Under the pieces are notes generated by a model. It did not search any database. It was not told the origin of the DNA and worked only from the letters and a program-made list of their open reading frames with translations. Positions 7,722 to 15,835 of a stretch of 64,000 nt of DNA are shown here, one piece after another. Numbering within the stretch: the stretch's first letter is position 1; each line of letters starts with the position of its first letter. Source of the stretch: Candidatus Edwardsbacteria bacterium (GTDB lineage Bacteria; Edwardsbacteria; AC1; EtOH8); assembly GCA_031082425.1 (NCBI GenBank), contig JAVHLB010000005.1, forward strand, positions 168,001 through 232,000. The letters run 5' to 3'. The translations under genes were made by a program, and so were the position numbers.

Positions 7722-8288
7722 CTACTTGAGATCGTATTTGATCCCGGCCTTGATGACGAAATTGTTGAAGGCATCTCCCTCGGTCATGATGGTCTCGTAC
7801 TCACCCAGAACGTTTAAAGCCATCTTTTCGTTCATGGGATATTCGAAACCGGCGCCGAAGCCCAGACCCAATTTGGTCTCACTGGCTGATTCATCAAAGG
7901 AATAGCCCAAAATCTCCCCTTTGACAGAAGCGGTCAGCATGTGGAAACCCAGTTCGCCGATGCCGTAGGGTTTGATGCCTGTGCCGCCGCCGAAATAATA
8001 CTTGGCGCCTGCTTTTAGGGGAATATCCGAGAAGCTGTATTCCCAGCCGTCAACCTCTTCTTTTGAACCCCAAGAGACATAACCGATGGTACCGGTTAAT
8101 GAAAGTTTTTCATTCATTACATAATCAAAGGTCGGGCAGATGCCGAAGCCCATCGAATAATATTCACCCATATCTCCCAACGGCAGGAACAAACCCAGAT
8201 CGCCCCCGATGGACATTGCGCCCTTCTGGGCGAATGACAGGGAACCCAAGGCAACCAGGGCCACCAGGACCAGAGCCATTTTCTTCAT
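7722..8288 (-). CDS. Outer-membrane beta-barrel protein
   Basis: A 188-residue protein with a signal peptide (MKKMALVLVALVALGSLSFAQ). The remainder alternates short polar turns with amphipathic strands (LSLTGTIGYVSWG, LKAGAKYYFGGG, GIKPYGIGELGFHM, LGLGFGAGFEYPM), typical of small eight-stranded OmpW/OmpA-like or 'outer membrane protein beta-barrel domain' families. The last residue is Lys, not the Phe common in proteobacterial porins. It is monocistronic, with its own promoter and terminator, so it is likely an abundant structural or adhesive porin-like protein. No enzymatic motif is visible. Confidence 0.75.
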   Translation of the reverse strand: MKKMALVLVALVALGSLSFAQKGAMSIGGDLGLFLPLGDMGEYYSMGFGICPTFDYVMNEKLSLTGTIGYVSWGSKEEVDGWEYSFSDIPLKAGAKYYFGGGTGIKPYGIGELGFHMLTASVKGEILGYSFDESASETKLGLGFGAGFEYPMNEKMALNVLGEYETIMTEGDAFNNFVIKAGIKYDLK

Positions 8289-8347
8289 GACAGAACTCCT
8301 TAATGTTGTTTGGTTGTTATTGTTCGGTTGGTGATTTCAATGGCAAT

Positions 8348-8376
8348 ATATTATCGCAACCGGACTAAAAAGTCAA
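8348..8376 (-). promoter_or_regulatory. Sigma-70-type promoter of the beta-barrel gene
   Basis: TTGACT (8376-8371), 17 bases, TAATAT (8353-8348). The leader is about 55 bases and ends in AAGGAG before the ATG at 8288. Confidence 0.6.
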
Positions 8377-8399
8377 GTATTATATATAGATTGGGATCA

Positions 8400-8766
8400 A
8401 TCAATTTTTCCTCTCACCAGGTCACCCAGACACTAGCGATTTCGTTCGATGGTTCGCTTCGCCGGCCATATGTTTTGTCTTCCTGATCTATGGCGCATCC
8501 GCCACCTCATTGCGAAATGACTGTGCGGCTGGCAAAGGACCGCCTCCGCTAAAGCTTTGGCACTCGTGGCGGCCCAAGATAAAAGCGTAAGCAATCCAGT
8601 TTCATTTTCAGAAAAAGTTCTCGGCGCCTTTGTGTCCTTGTGAGATATATTGGAATCATACACCACCGCCTGATCGATACCGGTTAAGCCCAGGTCTGCT
8701 GCACCAGCCGGCCCGGGGGATCCGCCAATTGATCCAATTTACACCATGTCAAAATTATAAATAAAA
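8400..8766. other. Intergenic stretch without a supported gene
   Basis: About 370 bases between the beta-barrel promoter and the mini-gene terminator hold no convincing gene. At 8624-8650 the minus strand carries a CACAAGGACACAAAGG-type motif, a short dispersed non-coding sequence seen again in divergent form at 22571-22596. The one 77-codon reading frame here runs through that motif and looks spurious. Confidence 0.6.
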
Positions 8767-8793
8767 ATGGCTATTCCCTTTGGGAATAGCCAT
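8767..8793 (-). terminator. Intrinsic terminator of the FmdB-HU-mini-gene unit
   Basis: A 12-bp perfect stem (ATGGCTATTCCC/GGGAATAGCCAT) with a 3-base loop, then TTTTTATTTAT on the minus strand. It starts 7 bases after the stop of the 31-codon gene. Confidence 0.9.
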
Positions 8794-8799
8794 TAAGCT

Positions 8800-8895
8800 C
8801 TAACGCAATTTCTTCTTGTGCCGGTTGGCTCTCAGTCGTTTTTTGCGCTTATGGGTCGCTATCTTGTGTTTCTTCTTTTTCTTACCGCAAGGCAT
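8800..8895 (-). CDS. 31-residue AURKAIP1/COX24-type small ribosomal protein (mS38/bS22-like)
   Basis: A tiny gene encoding MPCGKKKKKHKIATHKRKKR followed by LRANRHKKKLR. More than half the residues are Lys, Arg or His. The MPCGKKxKxHK-ATHKRKKRLRxNRHKK pattern is the small bacterial family related to mitochondrial mS38 (AURKAIP1/COX24 domain) and mycobacterial bS22, a small-subunit protein near the decoding centre. It follows the HU gene by 44 bases and is closed by a strong terminator, which supports expression. An antisense frame also exists but has no ribosome site. The assignment rests on the highly characteristic sequence. Confidence 0.85.
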   Translation of the reverse strand: MPCGKKKKKHKIATHKRKKRLRANRHKKKLR

Positions 8896-8939
8896 TTAAA
8901 TTGCAAACCTCCTTCTGATTTATCATATTTTATTATTAT

Positions 8940-9221
8940 TTACTTCTTGGAAACCTGGGCCTTCAGCTCGTTGGAAGGCTGGAATATGGGGACCAACCTG
9001 GCGGGTATCTGGACCGTCTCGGTGGGGCGCCTGGGATTGCGGGCCAGACGGGGTTTGCGCTCCTTGACCTTGAAACGCCCGAATCCCCTGATCTCGATGT
9101 TCTTGCCCTCGCTCAATGTCAGGGTGATGACGTCCAGAAAGGAATCGACCACGATCTTGGCATCCCGCTGGGTAACCCCGGTTTTATCGCAAACCAACTT
9201 CACCAGATCAGCCTTAGTCAT
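8940..9221 (-). CDS. HU/IHF-family DNA-binding protein
   Basis: A 93-residue protein: MTKADLVKLVCDKTGVTQRDAKIVVDSFLDVIT, then the beta-arm region IEIRGFGRFKVKERKPRLARNPRRPTETVQIPAR. The last part contains the GFGxFxxxxRxxRxxRNP signature of bacterial histone-like proteins, which bend DNA as dimers. AAGGAGGG lies upstream of the ATG at 9221, so longer upstream reading frames are not used. It sits 13 bases after the FmdB-type gene and before the mini ribosomal protein gene. The C-terminal NELKAQVSKK tail and PARLVPIFQPS end resemble IHF-like HU variants. Confidence 0.93.
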   Translation of the reverse strand: MTKADLVKLVCDKTGVTQRDAKIVVDSFLDVITLTLSEGKNIEIRGFGRFKVKERKPRLARNPRRPTETVQIPARLVPIFQPSNELKAQVSKK

Positions 9222-9234
9222 TTGTGAACCCTCC

Positions 9235-9453
9235 TTAGTTACAACTGGAACAATTATGAGATGAACATCCGCCGCATCCTCCGGATTTTCCGGCCGAAAC
9301 GAAACCCCTCTCGGTCTTGCAACCAAAGGTGGAAAATATCTTTTCTGTCTGGGCGCTGCCACAATCCGGGCAGGCGGGTTTGCTTTCCGAGAGGCGCATC
9401 AGCTGTTCAAATTTATGGTTACACCTGCTGCATTCAAACTCAAAGATTGGCAT
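9235..9453 (-). CDS. FmdB-family zinc-ribbon protein
   Basis: A 72-residue protein starting MPIFEFECSRCNHKFEQL, with CxxC pairs at residues 8-11 and 27-30 (CPDCGS). This is the FmdB/CxxC_CXXC_SSSS putative regulatory protein family found next to many housekeeping genes. The C-terminus is Gly/Ser/Cys-rich (GGCGGCSSHNCSSCN), which is common in the family and could bind metal. Start codon 9453 begins only 6 bases after a -10 box, so the message would be leaderless. Cellular role unknown; likely a zinc-binding regulatory or chaperone-like factor. Confidence 0.88.
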   Translation of the reverse strand: MPIFEFECSRCNHKFEQLMRLSESKPACPDCGSAQTEKIFSTFGCKTERGFVSAGKSGGCGGCSSHNCSSCN

Positions 9454-9459
9454 AGCATT

Positions 9460-9489
9460 ATGATACAATTTCGGAGCGGTGTTTGTCAA
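9460..9489 (-). promoter_or_regulatory. Sigma-70-type promoter with leaderless geometry before the FmdB-type gene
   Basis: TTGACA (9489-9484), 18 bases, TATCAT (9465-9460), then six bases and the ATG at 9453. No room remains for a ribosome site, so initiation is probably on the 5' end of the RNA. Confidence 0.65.
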
Positions 9490-9497
9490 TAGGAATT

Positions 9498-10514
9498 TTA
9501 AAATATTTTTTGCAGGAAAATTGCCAGCTCCTGATCGCTGATCTCGAAGGGGATCTTGCCGTGCCGGATCTGCAGCAATTCCCCCGCCAGGGGAAGCCCG
9601 CGGCTGCGGGGCGGGGCGGTGATCAGGCTGGGCACCTTGAGCATATAGGCTATGGAAAAGACGTCGTTCTTGGAGCCGATGAAGCCCCGGGCCTGTGACA
9701 TGGCCTCGGCCGTTTCGGCCGAAGATGGCGAGCTCATCACCGTCTGGCCGTTCAGGGCCTGCTGCGGCATTTTCCCATCGGGGTTTATCACGATCAATTT
9801 GAGTTGGGGGTTTTTGGCCAGGGTCCTCAAAATCTTTTCAAAGTTGCTCCTCCTCCAATGGCTGCCGTCCAGGGCCAGCACCGCCTGGCCTTTTTTCAGG
9901 CCCTCCTCCTTGAGCCTTTCCCGGAACTCCCTTTTGCCCTCCAGACCCACCAGCTTGGGCCAGGCCGGGTGATGTCCCGAAACCTGCGCCCCCAGGGGTT
10001 TTATTATGTCCAGACTGCGGAGTACCTCGTCGGCCGAAAGGGTCCCGGCCTTGATGATGAAATTCTTGAAGGGGTGGTCCCGTCCGGTCTCCTGGCCGCA
10101 CCGCACCGCTATCCCGGAGCGGAAGAACAGGTATGACAGCTGCTCCATGGGGCGGTAGTTCAGGTCCAGCAGCAGGTCGAACCGGCGCTGGCGGAATATC
10201 TTCTTCAGCCGGCGGGATTCCCCGGAGGCCAGGCCGTCGATCAGCCGGGGGCGGAAATCTATCACCTCGTCCACCTCGTTGTCAAAATGCCACAGCCCGC
10301 GCTTGTCCTCGTCGATCAGCAGAGCGATCAGGCTGTCCCGGTAATGCCTGCGCAGGGCCCGGATGGCCGGGACGGCGCACAGCAGTTCGCCGTCGTCCTG
10401 GGCCGGGAAGCACAGGATCCTGCCGGGCTTTTTAAGAACCCCGGTGAAATCCACCGGCTTTTGGCGGCCGTAGCGCCGGGACAGGCTTATGGCCAGGGCG
10501 GTGAACAGGCTCAA
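9498..10514 (-). CDS. Glycosyltransferase family 9 (heptosyltransferase-like), divergent
   Basis: A 338-residue protein with a two-Rossmann GT-B plan. The N-terminal half has GRILCFPAQDDGELLCAVPAIRALRRHYRDSLIALLID, the GT9 pattern where donor/acceptor domains begin. The C-terminal half has LALDGSHWRRSNFEKIL and GSKNDVFSIAYMLKVPSLI, where classical heptosyltransferases carry G-x-D-(S/T)-G-x-xH-x-A. That motif is altered here, so activity is uncertain. It starts with TTG one base after the Lon stop and probably depends on translational coupling. A role in surface glycan or LPS-like core synthesis is inferred from family only. Confidence 0.7.
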   Translation of the reverse strand: MSLFTALAISLSRRYGRQKPVDFTGVLKKPGRILCFPAQDDGELLCAVPAIRALRRHYRDSLIALLIDEDKRGLWHFDNEVDEVIDFRPRLIDGLASGESRRLKKIFRQRRFDLLLDLNYRPMEQLSYLFFRSGIAVRCGQETGRDHPFKNFIIKAGTLSADEVLRSLDIIKPLGAQVSGHHPAWPKLVGLEGKREFRERLKEEGLKKGQAVLALDGSHWRRSNFEKILRTLAKNPQLKLIVINPDGKMPQQALNGQTVMSSPSSAETAEAMSQARGFIGSKNDVFSIAYMLKVPSLITAPPRSRGLPLAGELLQIRHGKIPFEISDQELAIFLQKIF

Positions 10515-10515
10515 T

Positions 10516-12864
10516 TCATCTGCCTTTCCGGATCTTCGGCCCGAAGGCTATTTGGGCCACGCTCTCGATGTTGCTGACAAAATGGAATTTCAGATTCTTT
10601 CGCACATGGTCCGGCACCTCCTCCAGGTCCTTCCGGTTCTGCTCCGGCATGATGATCTCCCTGATGCCGGCCCTTTTGGCGGCGATCACCTTCTCCTTGA
10701 TGCCGCCCACCGGCATCACCTTGCCCCTCAGGGTGATCTCGCCGGTCATGGCCAGGTTGGCCTTCACCGGCCGGTCGGTCAGCAGGGATATCAGGGCGGT
10801 GGCCATGGTCACCCCGGCCGAGGGCCCGTCCTTGGGGATGGCTCCGGACGGCACGTGGATGTGGATGTCGAATTTTTCAAAAAAACGGGGATCTATCTTA
10901 TAGATCTTGGATTTGGCCCGGATGTAGGACAGGGCGGCTTGGGCGGATTCCTTCATCACCTCGCCCAGGGAGCCGGTCAGGCTGAGGCCCTTCTTGCCCA
11001 GCATCTTGGTGGCCTCGATAAAAAGTATCTCCCCCCCCACCGGGGTCCAGGCCAGACCGGTGGCCATGCCCACCTCTCCGGTCCGCTCGGCCACCTCCGG
11101 GAACACCTTCTGGGGTCCCAGATACTTGTGCAGGCTCTGGGGGGTGACGGCCTTTTGGGTTTTATCCCCGGAGGCCACGTCTTTGGCCACCTTGCGGCAG
11201 ATGGTGGCGATCTCCCGTTCCAGGTTCCTGACCCCGGCCTCGCGGGTGTACTGGGAGATTATCTGGCTGATGGACCGATCGCTGAATTTGATGTGGCCAT
11301 CGGTCAGGCCGTTCTCCTTGATCTGCCTGGGAACCAGGTATTTCAGGGCAATGTGCAGTTTCTCCTCCTCGATGTAGCCCGGCAATTCCAGCACCTCCAT
11401 CCGGTCCTTGAGGGCCGAGGGTATGGGATCCATCACATTGGCGGTGGTGATGAACATCACCTTGGAGAGGTCGAACGGCACATCCAGGTAATGGTCGGCA
11501 AAGGAGAAATTCTGTTCGGGGTCCAGCACCTCCAGGAGGGCGGCTGACGGGTCGCCCCGGAAATCCAGCCCGATCTTGTCCACCTCGTCCAGCATGAACA
11601 CCGGGTTGTTGGTCTCGGTGTGCTTCAGCCCCTGGATTATGCGGCCCGGCATCGAGCCGATATAGGTGCGGCGGAAGCCCCGGATCTCGGCCTCGTCCCG
11701 GATCCCCCCCAGCGAGATGCGGTAGAATTTGCGGCCCAGGGCCCGGGCGATGGAGCGGCCCAAGGAGGTCTTGCCCACCCCCGGAGGGCCCACGAAGCAC
11801 AGGATGGGGCCCTTGGCGTCCCCCTTTAGCTTGCGGACCGCCAGATATTCGATGATCCGGTCCTTGACCTTCTCCAGGTCGTAATGATCCTCGTCCAGTA
11901 TCTTCCGGGCGGCCGCCACGTCCAGGCTGTCGGTGGTGGAGACGCTCCAGGGAAGCTTCACCAGCCAGTCGATATAGGTGCGGGCCACGGTGTACTCGGC
12001 GGCGTGGGGCGGCATCCGGGCCAGCCGGTCCAGCTCCTCATGGGCCGCCTTCAGGGCCTCGGGGCTTAAGTTGGCCTTCTCCACCTTCTTGCGCAGATTT
12101 CCCACCTCCAGCGAATGCTCGTCGCCCTCGCCCAGCTCCCGCTGAATGGCCTTCATCTGCTCCCGCAGAAAATAATCGCGCTGGTCCTTGTCCATCTCGG
12201 TCTTGACCTGGTTCCGGATCTTGTCCCCCAGTTCCAGGATGGAGAGCTCCTTGGACAGCAGCGGGATAAGCTTCTGCAGCCGGTCCTTGGGATCGATGGT
12301 CTCCAGTATCTGCTGGCGCTCGGCGATGGTCAGGTTGAGGTTGGAGGCGATCAGGTCGGCCATCTTGCCGCTGTCCTCGATGTTCAGGGAGACCGCCTGC
12401 AGTTCGTCCGGCAGGTAGGGCGCCAGGGAGATGATCTTCTGGAACAGGGACACCACGTTACGCATCAGGGCCTCGGCCTCGATGCTCTTGCGGCCCTTCT
12501 CCTTGAGCACCTCCACCTTGGCCATGAGGTAGGGCTCGCTCTGGACGAATTTGGTTATCTTGATCCGGTTAAGCCCCTGCACCAGTATCCTGATGCTGCC
12601 GTCCGGGAACCGGAGCATCTTGATGATCAGGGCCGCGGTGCCGATGGGGTAGATCTCGTCCTCCTTGGGCTCGTCGGTATCCTGCCTCAGCTGGGTGCAC
12701 AGGCCGATGATCTTGTTTCCCAGCAGGGTCTCGTCGGTGAGCTTGATCATCTTCTCGTTGGAGATGACCAGGGGGACTATCAGATAGGGAAAGATAACCT
12801 GCCCCTTGAGCGGCAGGATGGGAAGCTCTCCCGGTATTTTTATTTCCTTGGATTCTTCGGGCAT
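10516..12864 (-). CDS. lon: ATP-dependent protease La (Lon)
   Basis: A 782-residue Lon of normal length. The N-terminal LON substrate domain is at about 12-205 (LPILPLKGQVIFPYLIVPL). The AAA+ domain has Walker A GPPGVGKTS at 359-367 and Walker B PVFMLDEVDKI. The C-terminal proteolytic domain has the catalytic Ser682 in PKDGPSAG and the catalytic Lys in GGIKEK. It degrades misfolded and regulatory proteins in the cytosol. Neighbours upstream are Hsp20 and a ferritin-like gene, which together suggest a stress-response cluster. ATG at 12864 preceded by a short AT-rich leader without a strong ribosome site. Confidence 0.97.
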   Translation of the reverse strand: MPEESKEIKIPGELPILPLKGQVIFPYLIVPLVISNEKMIKLTDETLLGNKIIGLCTQLRQDTDEPKEDEIYPIGTAALIIKMLRFPDGSIRILVQGLNRIKITKFVQSEPYLMAKVEVLKEKGRKSIEAEALMRNVVSLFQKIISLAPYLPDELQAVSLNIEDSGKMADLIASNLNLTIAERQQILETIDPKDRLQKLIPLLSKELSILELGDKIRNQVKTEMDKDQRDYFLREQMKAIQRELGEGDEHSLEVGNLRKKVEKANLSPEALKAAHEELDRLARMPPHAAEYTVARTYIDWLVKLPWSVSTTDSLDVAAARKILDEDHYDLEKVKDRIIEYLAVRKLKGDAKGPILCFVGPPGVGKTSLGRSIARALGRKFYRISLGGIRDEAEIRGFRRTYIGSMPGRIIQGLKHTETNNPVFMLDEVDKIGLDFRGDPSAALLEVLDPEQNFSFADHYLDVPFDLSKVMFITTANVMDPIPSALKDRMEVLELPGYIEEEKLHIALKYLVPRQIKENGLTDGHIKFSDRSISQIISQYTREAGVRNLEREIATICRKVAKDVASGDKTQKAVTPQSLHKYLGPQKVFPEVAERTGEVGMATGLAWTPVGGEILFIEATKMLGKKGLSLTGSLGEVMKESAQAALSYIRAKSKIYKIDPRFFEKFDIHIHVPSGAIPKDGPSAGVTMATALISLLTDRPVKANLAMTGEITLRGKVMPVGGIKEKVIAAKRAGIREIIMPEQNRKDLEEVPDHVRKNLKFHFVSNIESVAQIAFGPKIRKGR

Positions 12865-12937
12865 TCAATACCTATTCAATGGTTGGGTTGTGGTTTAAGT
12901 TCCGTCCCCTGGCGGCGGATGACCGGCCCCCGGGGGC

Positions 12938-13372
12938 TCATTCAATCTTTATCTCCACGGTCCTGGCTTTTTCCTTGGAGATCCTGATATCCAGCATCCC
13001 GTCCTTGTAGACCGAGCTCTTGACCTTGTCGCTGACCGTCTCCGGCAGGCGGATTATCTTCTCGAACCAGCCCTGGGTTATCTCTATCTTGTGGTAGAAG
13101 CGTTTCTGGTCCTGGCCGGCGTTGTCCATCCGGGAGCCCCTGATGGCTATCGCCCCGGGGACGAAGGTGATATTGATATCATCCTTGGAGATGCCGGCCA
13201 GATCCAGTTTGATGACCAGTTCCTCGTCGGTCTCATATACATCACAGTTGGGATGCCACAGGGTCTCCTCCTCCACCAGATAAAAGGGCTGGGTCTGGTC
13301 GGTCATGTCGTTCAACAGACCGCTCAGGTCCCGGCGGTACACCCGCATCACCTTTAACGGTTGATTTGGCAT
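12938..13372 (-). CDS. Hsp20/alpha-crystallin small heat-shock protein
   Basis: A 144-residue protein with the alpha-crystallin domain at about 40-135: PNCDVYETDEELVIKLDLAGISKDDINI near its start and the closing LPETVSDKVKSSVYKDGMLDIRISK, containing the conserved A/G-x-x-x-DG-x-L motif. The C-terminal TVEIKIE supplies the I-x-I/V motif used for oligomer contacts. A short N-terminal arm (MPNQPLKVMRVYRRDLSGLL) precedes it. This ATP-independent holdase prevents aggregation. It lies 73 bases upstream of lon, consistent with a shared protein-quality-control function. Confidence 0.93.
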   Translation of the reverse strand: MPNQPLKVMRVYRRDLSGLLNDMTDQTQPFYLVEEETLWHPNCDVYETDEELVIKLDLAGISKDDINITFVPGAIAIRGSRMDNAGQDQKRFYHKIEITQGWFEKIIRLPETVSDKVKSSVYKDGMLDIRISKEKARTVEIKIE

Positions 13373-13393
13373 GATTCTCTCCTTCCTCGTTCC

Positions 13394-13915
13394 TTAGGGA
13401 ATGAACAGCTTGAAATAATCCCGGTCGGTCACTGAGATCTGGCCTATCTTGTTGCGGACATCCTCCGCCAGGCCCAGTTTTTCCGCCTGCCGGGCCAGCA
13501 TCAGGATGTGGCGCCGGGTATTGGCGTTCAGATGGTCTATCTGCTGGATCCCGGCATGGTTGACGCCCTGCAGTATGCTGTCGAAGGCCTGGTTGATCTC
13601 GCTGTTCTCCAGCTCCGCCAGCAGCAGGAATATCCCATCCAGTCCTTTTTCCTTTTTCAGCCGGGCGAAGGTCTGGGTCATCTTTTGTCCGATCCTCTCC
13701 GGAAGGTAATCCGGGATGTCGAAATTGACATCCTTGAGCGCCGGGATCCGGCTGATGTTCTCCAGGGCCCTGGCATGCGACAGTTCCTCGTCGGACATGT
13801 CGGCAAAGAATTGCCGGAGTTCCAGGTCCTCGAAGCTGATGGAACACCACAGGTATACCTCGGACATCTTCAGTTCCAAGGCTTTGAATTTTTCCAGGGA
13901 CCCGGCCAGTATCAT
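13394..13915 (-). CDS. Ferritin-like/rubrerythrin-like four-helix protein
   Basis: A 173-residue all-helical protein. Helix-pair motifs carry candidate carboxylate ligands: KMSEVYLWCS (Glu near 19), SDEELSHARAL (E-x-x-H near 44-47) and ELENSEINQAF (E-x-x-x-x-x near 105), spaced as in ferritin-like di-iron proteins. No rubredoxin-type CxxC domain is present, so it is not a full rubrerythrin. It might handle iron or peroxide or act as an uncharacterised ferritin-like protein. It sits between the XRE regulator and Hsp20 in what looks like one stress cluster. Fold assignment is moderate; enzymatic role is inference. Confidence 0.65.
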   Translation of the reverse strand: MILAGSLEKFKALELKMSEVYLWCSISFEDLELRQFFADMSDEELSHARALENISRIPALKDVNFDIPDYLPERIGQKMTQTFARLKKEKGLDGIFLLLAELENSEINQAFDSILQGVNHAGIQQIDHLNANTRRHILMLARQAEKLGLAEDVRNKIGQISVTDRDYFKLFIP

Positions 13916-13958
13916 TCTGAACCCCCTAAATTTTTACCGTCTGCCGCCCGGGGACCTC

Positions 13959-14324
13959 CTAATCCTTGGTGCCGACAGTGATCTTGATGATGCGGCGCAG
14001 CTGCTTCAATTTTATATTGTCCGCTTTGTTCAGATCCCGCATAATTATGGAGAGGATCCTTTCGCGGTCGCTGATCTTGGCCGGCAGCCCTTTTTTATTG
14101 GCTTCAACTTCCGAGTTGGCCGGAAAGAGATCGCGAACCGTGACGTTCAGGGCGGAGGCCACCTTCTCCAGGGTCTTGATGGTGGGATTAACCCGGGCCT
14201 GTTCGATGAAACCGATATAGCGGTAATCGAATCCTGCCTTCTCCCCCAGCTTCTGCTGGGAGATGCCCTTGGCCTTGCGGATCCGGCGGGCATTGGCCCC
14301 TATCAATTTAATTAGAGCGTCCAT
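13959..14324 (-). CDS. XRE-family transcriptional regulator
   Basis: A 121-residue protein with an N-terminal Cro/CI-type HTH at residues 5-66 (LIGANARRIRKAKGISQQKLGEKAG, YIGFIEQARVNPTIKTLEKVASALNV). A charged C-terminal segment with RERILSIIMRDLNKADNIKLKQL may dimerise or sense a ligand. The ATG at 14324 is fixed by AAAGGAG six bases upstream; a much longer frame reads backward into the oxidoreductase gene in a different frame and is not used. It lies 32 bases after the FAD oxidoreductase and could regulate the dehydrogenase operon or the downstream stress genes. Confidence 0.85.
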   Translation of the reverse strand: MDALIKLIGANARRIRKAKGISQQKLGEKAGFDYRYIGFIEQARVNPTIKTLEKVASALNVTVRDLFPANSEVEANKKGLPAKISDRERILSIIMRDLNKADNIKLKQLRRIIKITVGTKD

Positions 14325-14356
14325 TTTTTCTCCTTTAAAATTCAAGCCTCTTATAA

Positions 14357-15499
14357 TTACTTCATCGCCTCCTGGCGGGAGAACTCGCGTTGCAGGGCGA
14401 ATTCGGCGATGGGCGGCTCTTTTGCCCCGCTCTTTATGAAGTCGGCCGCCTGCCGCCCGATGGCCGGACCCAGCATGAAGCCATGCCCGCACATTCCGGC
14501 GATGACATAGAAGCCCTCCAGGGGCGAGCGGTCCAGGATGGGGTTGCCGTCGGGGGTGTTCTCGTAGCTTCCCGACCATTGGCGGATGACCTTGACCGGG
14601 CCCAGGGCGGGAACCAGCTTGAGCATCCGTTTGGGCATCTCCGACAAAAATTCATAGCTGGAATCGGTGGAATGTCCCGGAACGTTGGGAACCGGCGAGT
14701 AGCAGCCGATGAACTGCCCGTTGTGGCGGAACTGCTGGAAATAGCCGCCATCGGCCCGGTAATCCACCAGCATGGGGATGTTCAGATATTCCACCCCCTC
14801 GGTTATCAGGGCCTCGTGCCGCTCCGGTTCCACCGGCACCTCTATTCCGGCCATTTGCCCGACCTCCCTGGCCCAGGGCCCGGCGGCGTTGATGACGATA
14901 TCGGCATGATATTCGGTCCCCTGGGCGGTTTTGACCCCCTTGACCCGGCCTCCGCCCTGCATTATGGCCGTCACCTCGGTGAAGGTGTTTACCAAGCCGC
15001 CGCAGGATCTGATCCTTTCGGCGTAGCCGGCGACCACCGCAAAGGGATAGGCCTGTCCGTCGGACGGGCAGTAGGATCCGCCCAGCAGGCCGTCGATGTT
15101 CAGCCCCGGTGCAACCTGCCCGGCCTGGTAGGCATCCACCCAGCGGACATCCTTCAGGCCGAAACTCTGCTGAACGGCAATATTAGCCAGGAAAGCTTCC
15201 TTCTTCTCCGGGCTGTGGGCCAGGAACAGATATCCGCCGGGATGCCAGTGGACATCCACCCCCAGTTCCTCTTTCATGGAGCTGAAATGCCTAACGCTCT
15301 CCAGCATCAGCCTGATGGACCCCTGGGAGGTGAACTGCTGGCGGATGCCGCCTATGCAGCGTCCGGTGGAGCCGGCGCACAGGAAGCCCTTCTCGATCAG
15401 CCGGACCCTATATCCTGCCCGGGCCAGGTGGTATCCGGTGGCCGCTCCGACGATACCTCCACCGATGATTATGATGTCGGCGTTCTGAGGCACTTTCAT
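14357..15499 (-). CDS. FAD-dependent amino-acid oxidoreductase, HcnC/PDH-beta/sarcosine oxidase-like
   Basis: A 380-residue DAO-superfamily flavoprotein. The N-terminal FAD motif is DIIIIGGGIVGAATGYHLARAG, and the isoalloxazine-attachment region reads STGRCIGGIRQQF. The substrate domain contains DADIVINAAGPWAREVG-type sequence and the C-terminal GMCGHGFMLGPAIGR FAD-binding motif is intact. The family comprises HcnC, the beta subunit of dye-linked L-proline dehydrogenase, and sarcosine/glycine oxidase subunits. The substrate here is unknown. Its ATG overlaps the stop of the BFD-like gene (ATGA), so the two are coupled. Expected to pass electrons to the Fe-S and NADH-type flavoprotein subunits at 22650-24606. 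Confidence 0.88.
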   Translation of the reverse strand: MKVPQNADIIIIGGGIVGAATGYHLARAGYRVRLIEKGFLCAGSTGRCIGGIRQQFTSQGSIRLMLESVRHFSSMKEELGVDVHWHPGGYLFLAHSPEKKEAFLANIAVQQSFGLKDVRWVDAYQAGQVAPGLNIDGLLGGSYCPSDGQAYPFAVVAGYAERIRSCGGLVNTFTEVTAIMQGGGRVKGVKTAQGTEYHADIVINAAGPWAREVGQMAGIEVPVEPERHEALITEGVEYLNIPMLVDYRADGGYFQQFRHNGQFIGCYSPVPNVPGHSTDSSYEFLSEMPKRMLKLVPALGPVKVIRQWSGSYENTPDGNPILDRSPLEGFYVIAGMCGHGFMLGPAIGRQAADFIKSGAKEPPIAEFALQREFSRQEAMK

Positions 15500-15774
15500 G
15501 AATCCGCCAGGGTTTTCAGCGAGATGGGCTGCAGCGGGGAGCGCTGAGTGACCGGCTTCTGATCCTCCGGCCGCTGCCCCAGCCGGCGGGCCAGCAGCTG
15601 GTTGACCAGCCGGCGGCAGGTCCGCCCCTGACAATGGCCCATGCCGGCCCGGGTCAGGCGCTTGACCTCATCGGCGGTAGTTGCGCCCTTTTCGATCGCT
15701 TCCAGGACCTGGGACTCGGTGATATCCTCGCAGCGGCAGATTATTTTGTCGGTATTGCTTGCCATACTTTTCAC
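15496..15774 (-). CDS. BFD-like [2Fe-2S] subunit
   Basis: A 92-residue protein with the bacterioferritin-associated ferredoxin-like pattern CRCEDIT (Cys13, Cys15) and GMGHCQGRTC (Cys47, Cys52), which binds one [2Fe-2S] cluster. Such small proteins occur as fused domains or separate subunits of HcnB, nopaline/octopine oxidase and proline dehydrogenase complexes. It is followed directly by the DAO-type subunit. Start is either GTG at 15774 (GAGG eight bases upstream) or ATG at 15765; the GTG has the better-placed ribosome site. Confidence 0.85.
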   Translation of the reverse strand: MKSMASNTDKIICRCEDITESQVLEAIEKGATTADEVKRLTRAGMGHCQGRTCRRLVNQLLARRLGQRPEDQKPVTQRSPLQPISLKTLADS

Positions 15775-15779
15775 TATTA

Positions 15780-15834
15780 TGACCTCACCCTTCCCTCTCC
15801 TAAAGCATTAGGAGAGGGATCGAGGAAGAGGTCA
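15780..15834. repeat. Palindromic repeat (TGACCTC...GAGGTCA family)
   Basis: TGACCTCACCC and CCCTCTCC, short spacer, GGAGAGGG and GAGGTCA form a nested inverted repeat exactly between the stop of the second membrane module and the BFD gene. Related elements are at 29065-29103, 41446-41502, 44705-44742, 44856-44895 and 58324-58372. Confidence 0.75.
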
Positions 15835-15835
15835 G

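Noticed and set aside
8433..8666. 77-codon minus-strand frame
   Set aside because: It crosses a dispersed SHKDTKAP-encoding non-coding motif and shows no protein-like pattern or ribosome site.
10489..11547. 352-codon plus-strand frame opposite lon
   Set aside because: Low-complexity Gly/His/Leu translation antisense to a certain lon gene; typical of high-GC shadows.
14390..15547. 385-codon plus-strand frame
   Set aside because: Antisense to the DAO-type oxidoreductase, whose FAD motifs are intact.
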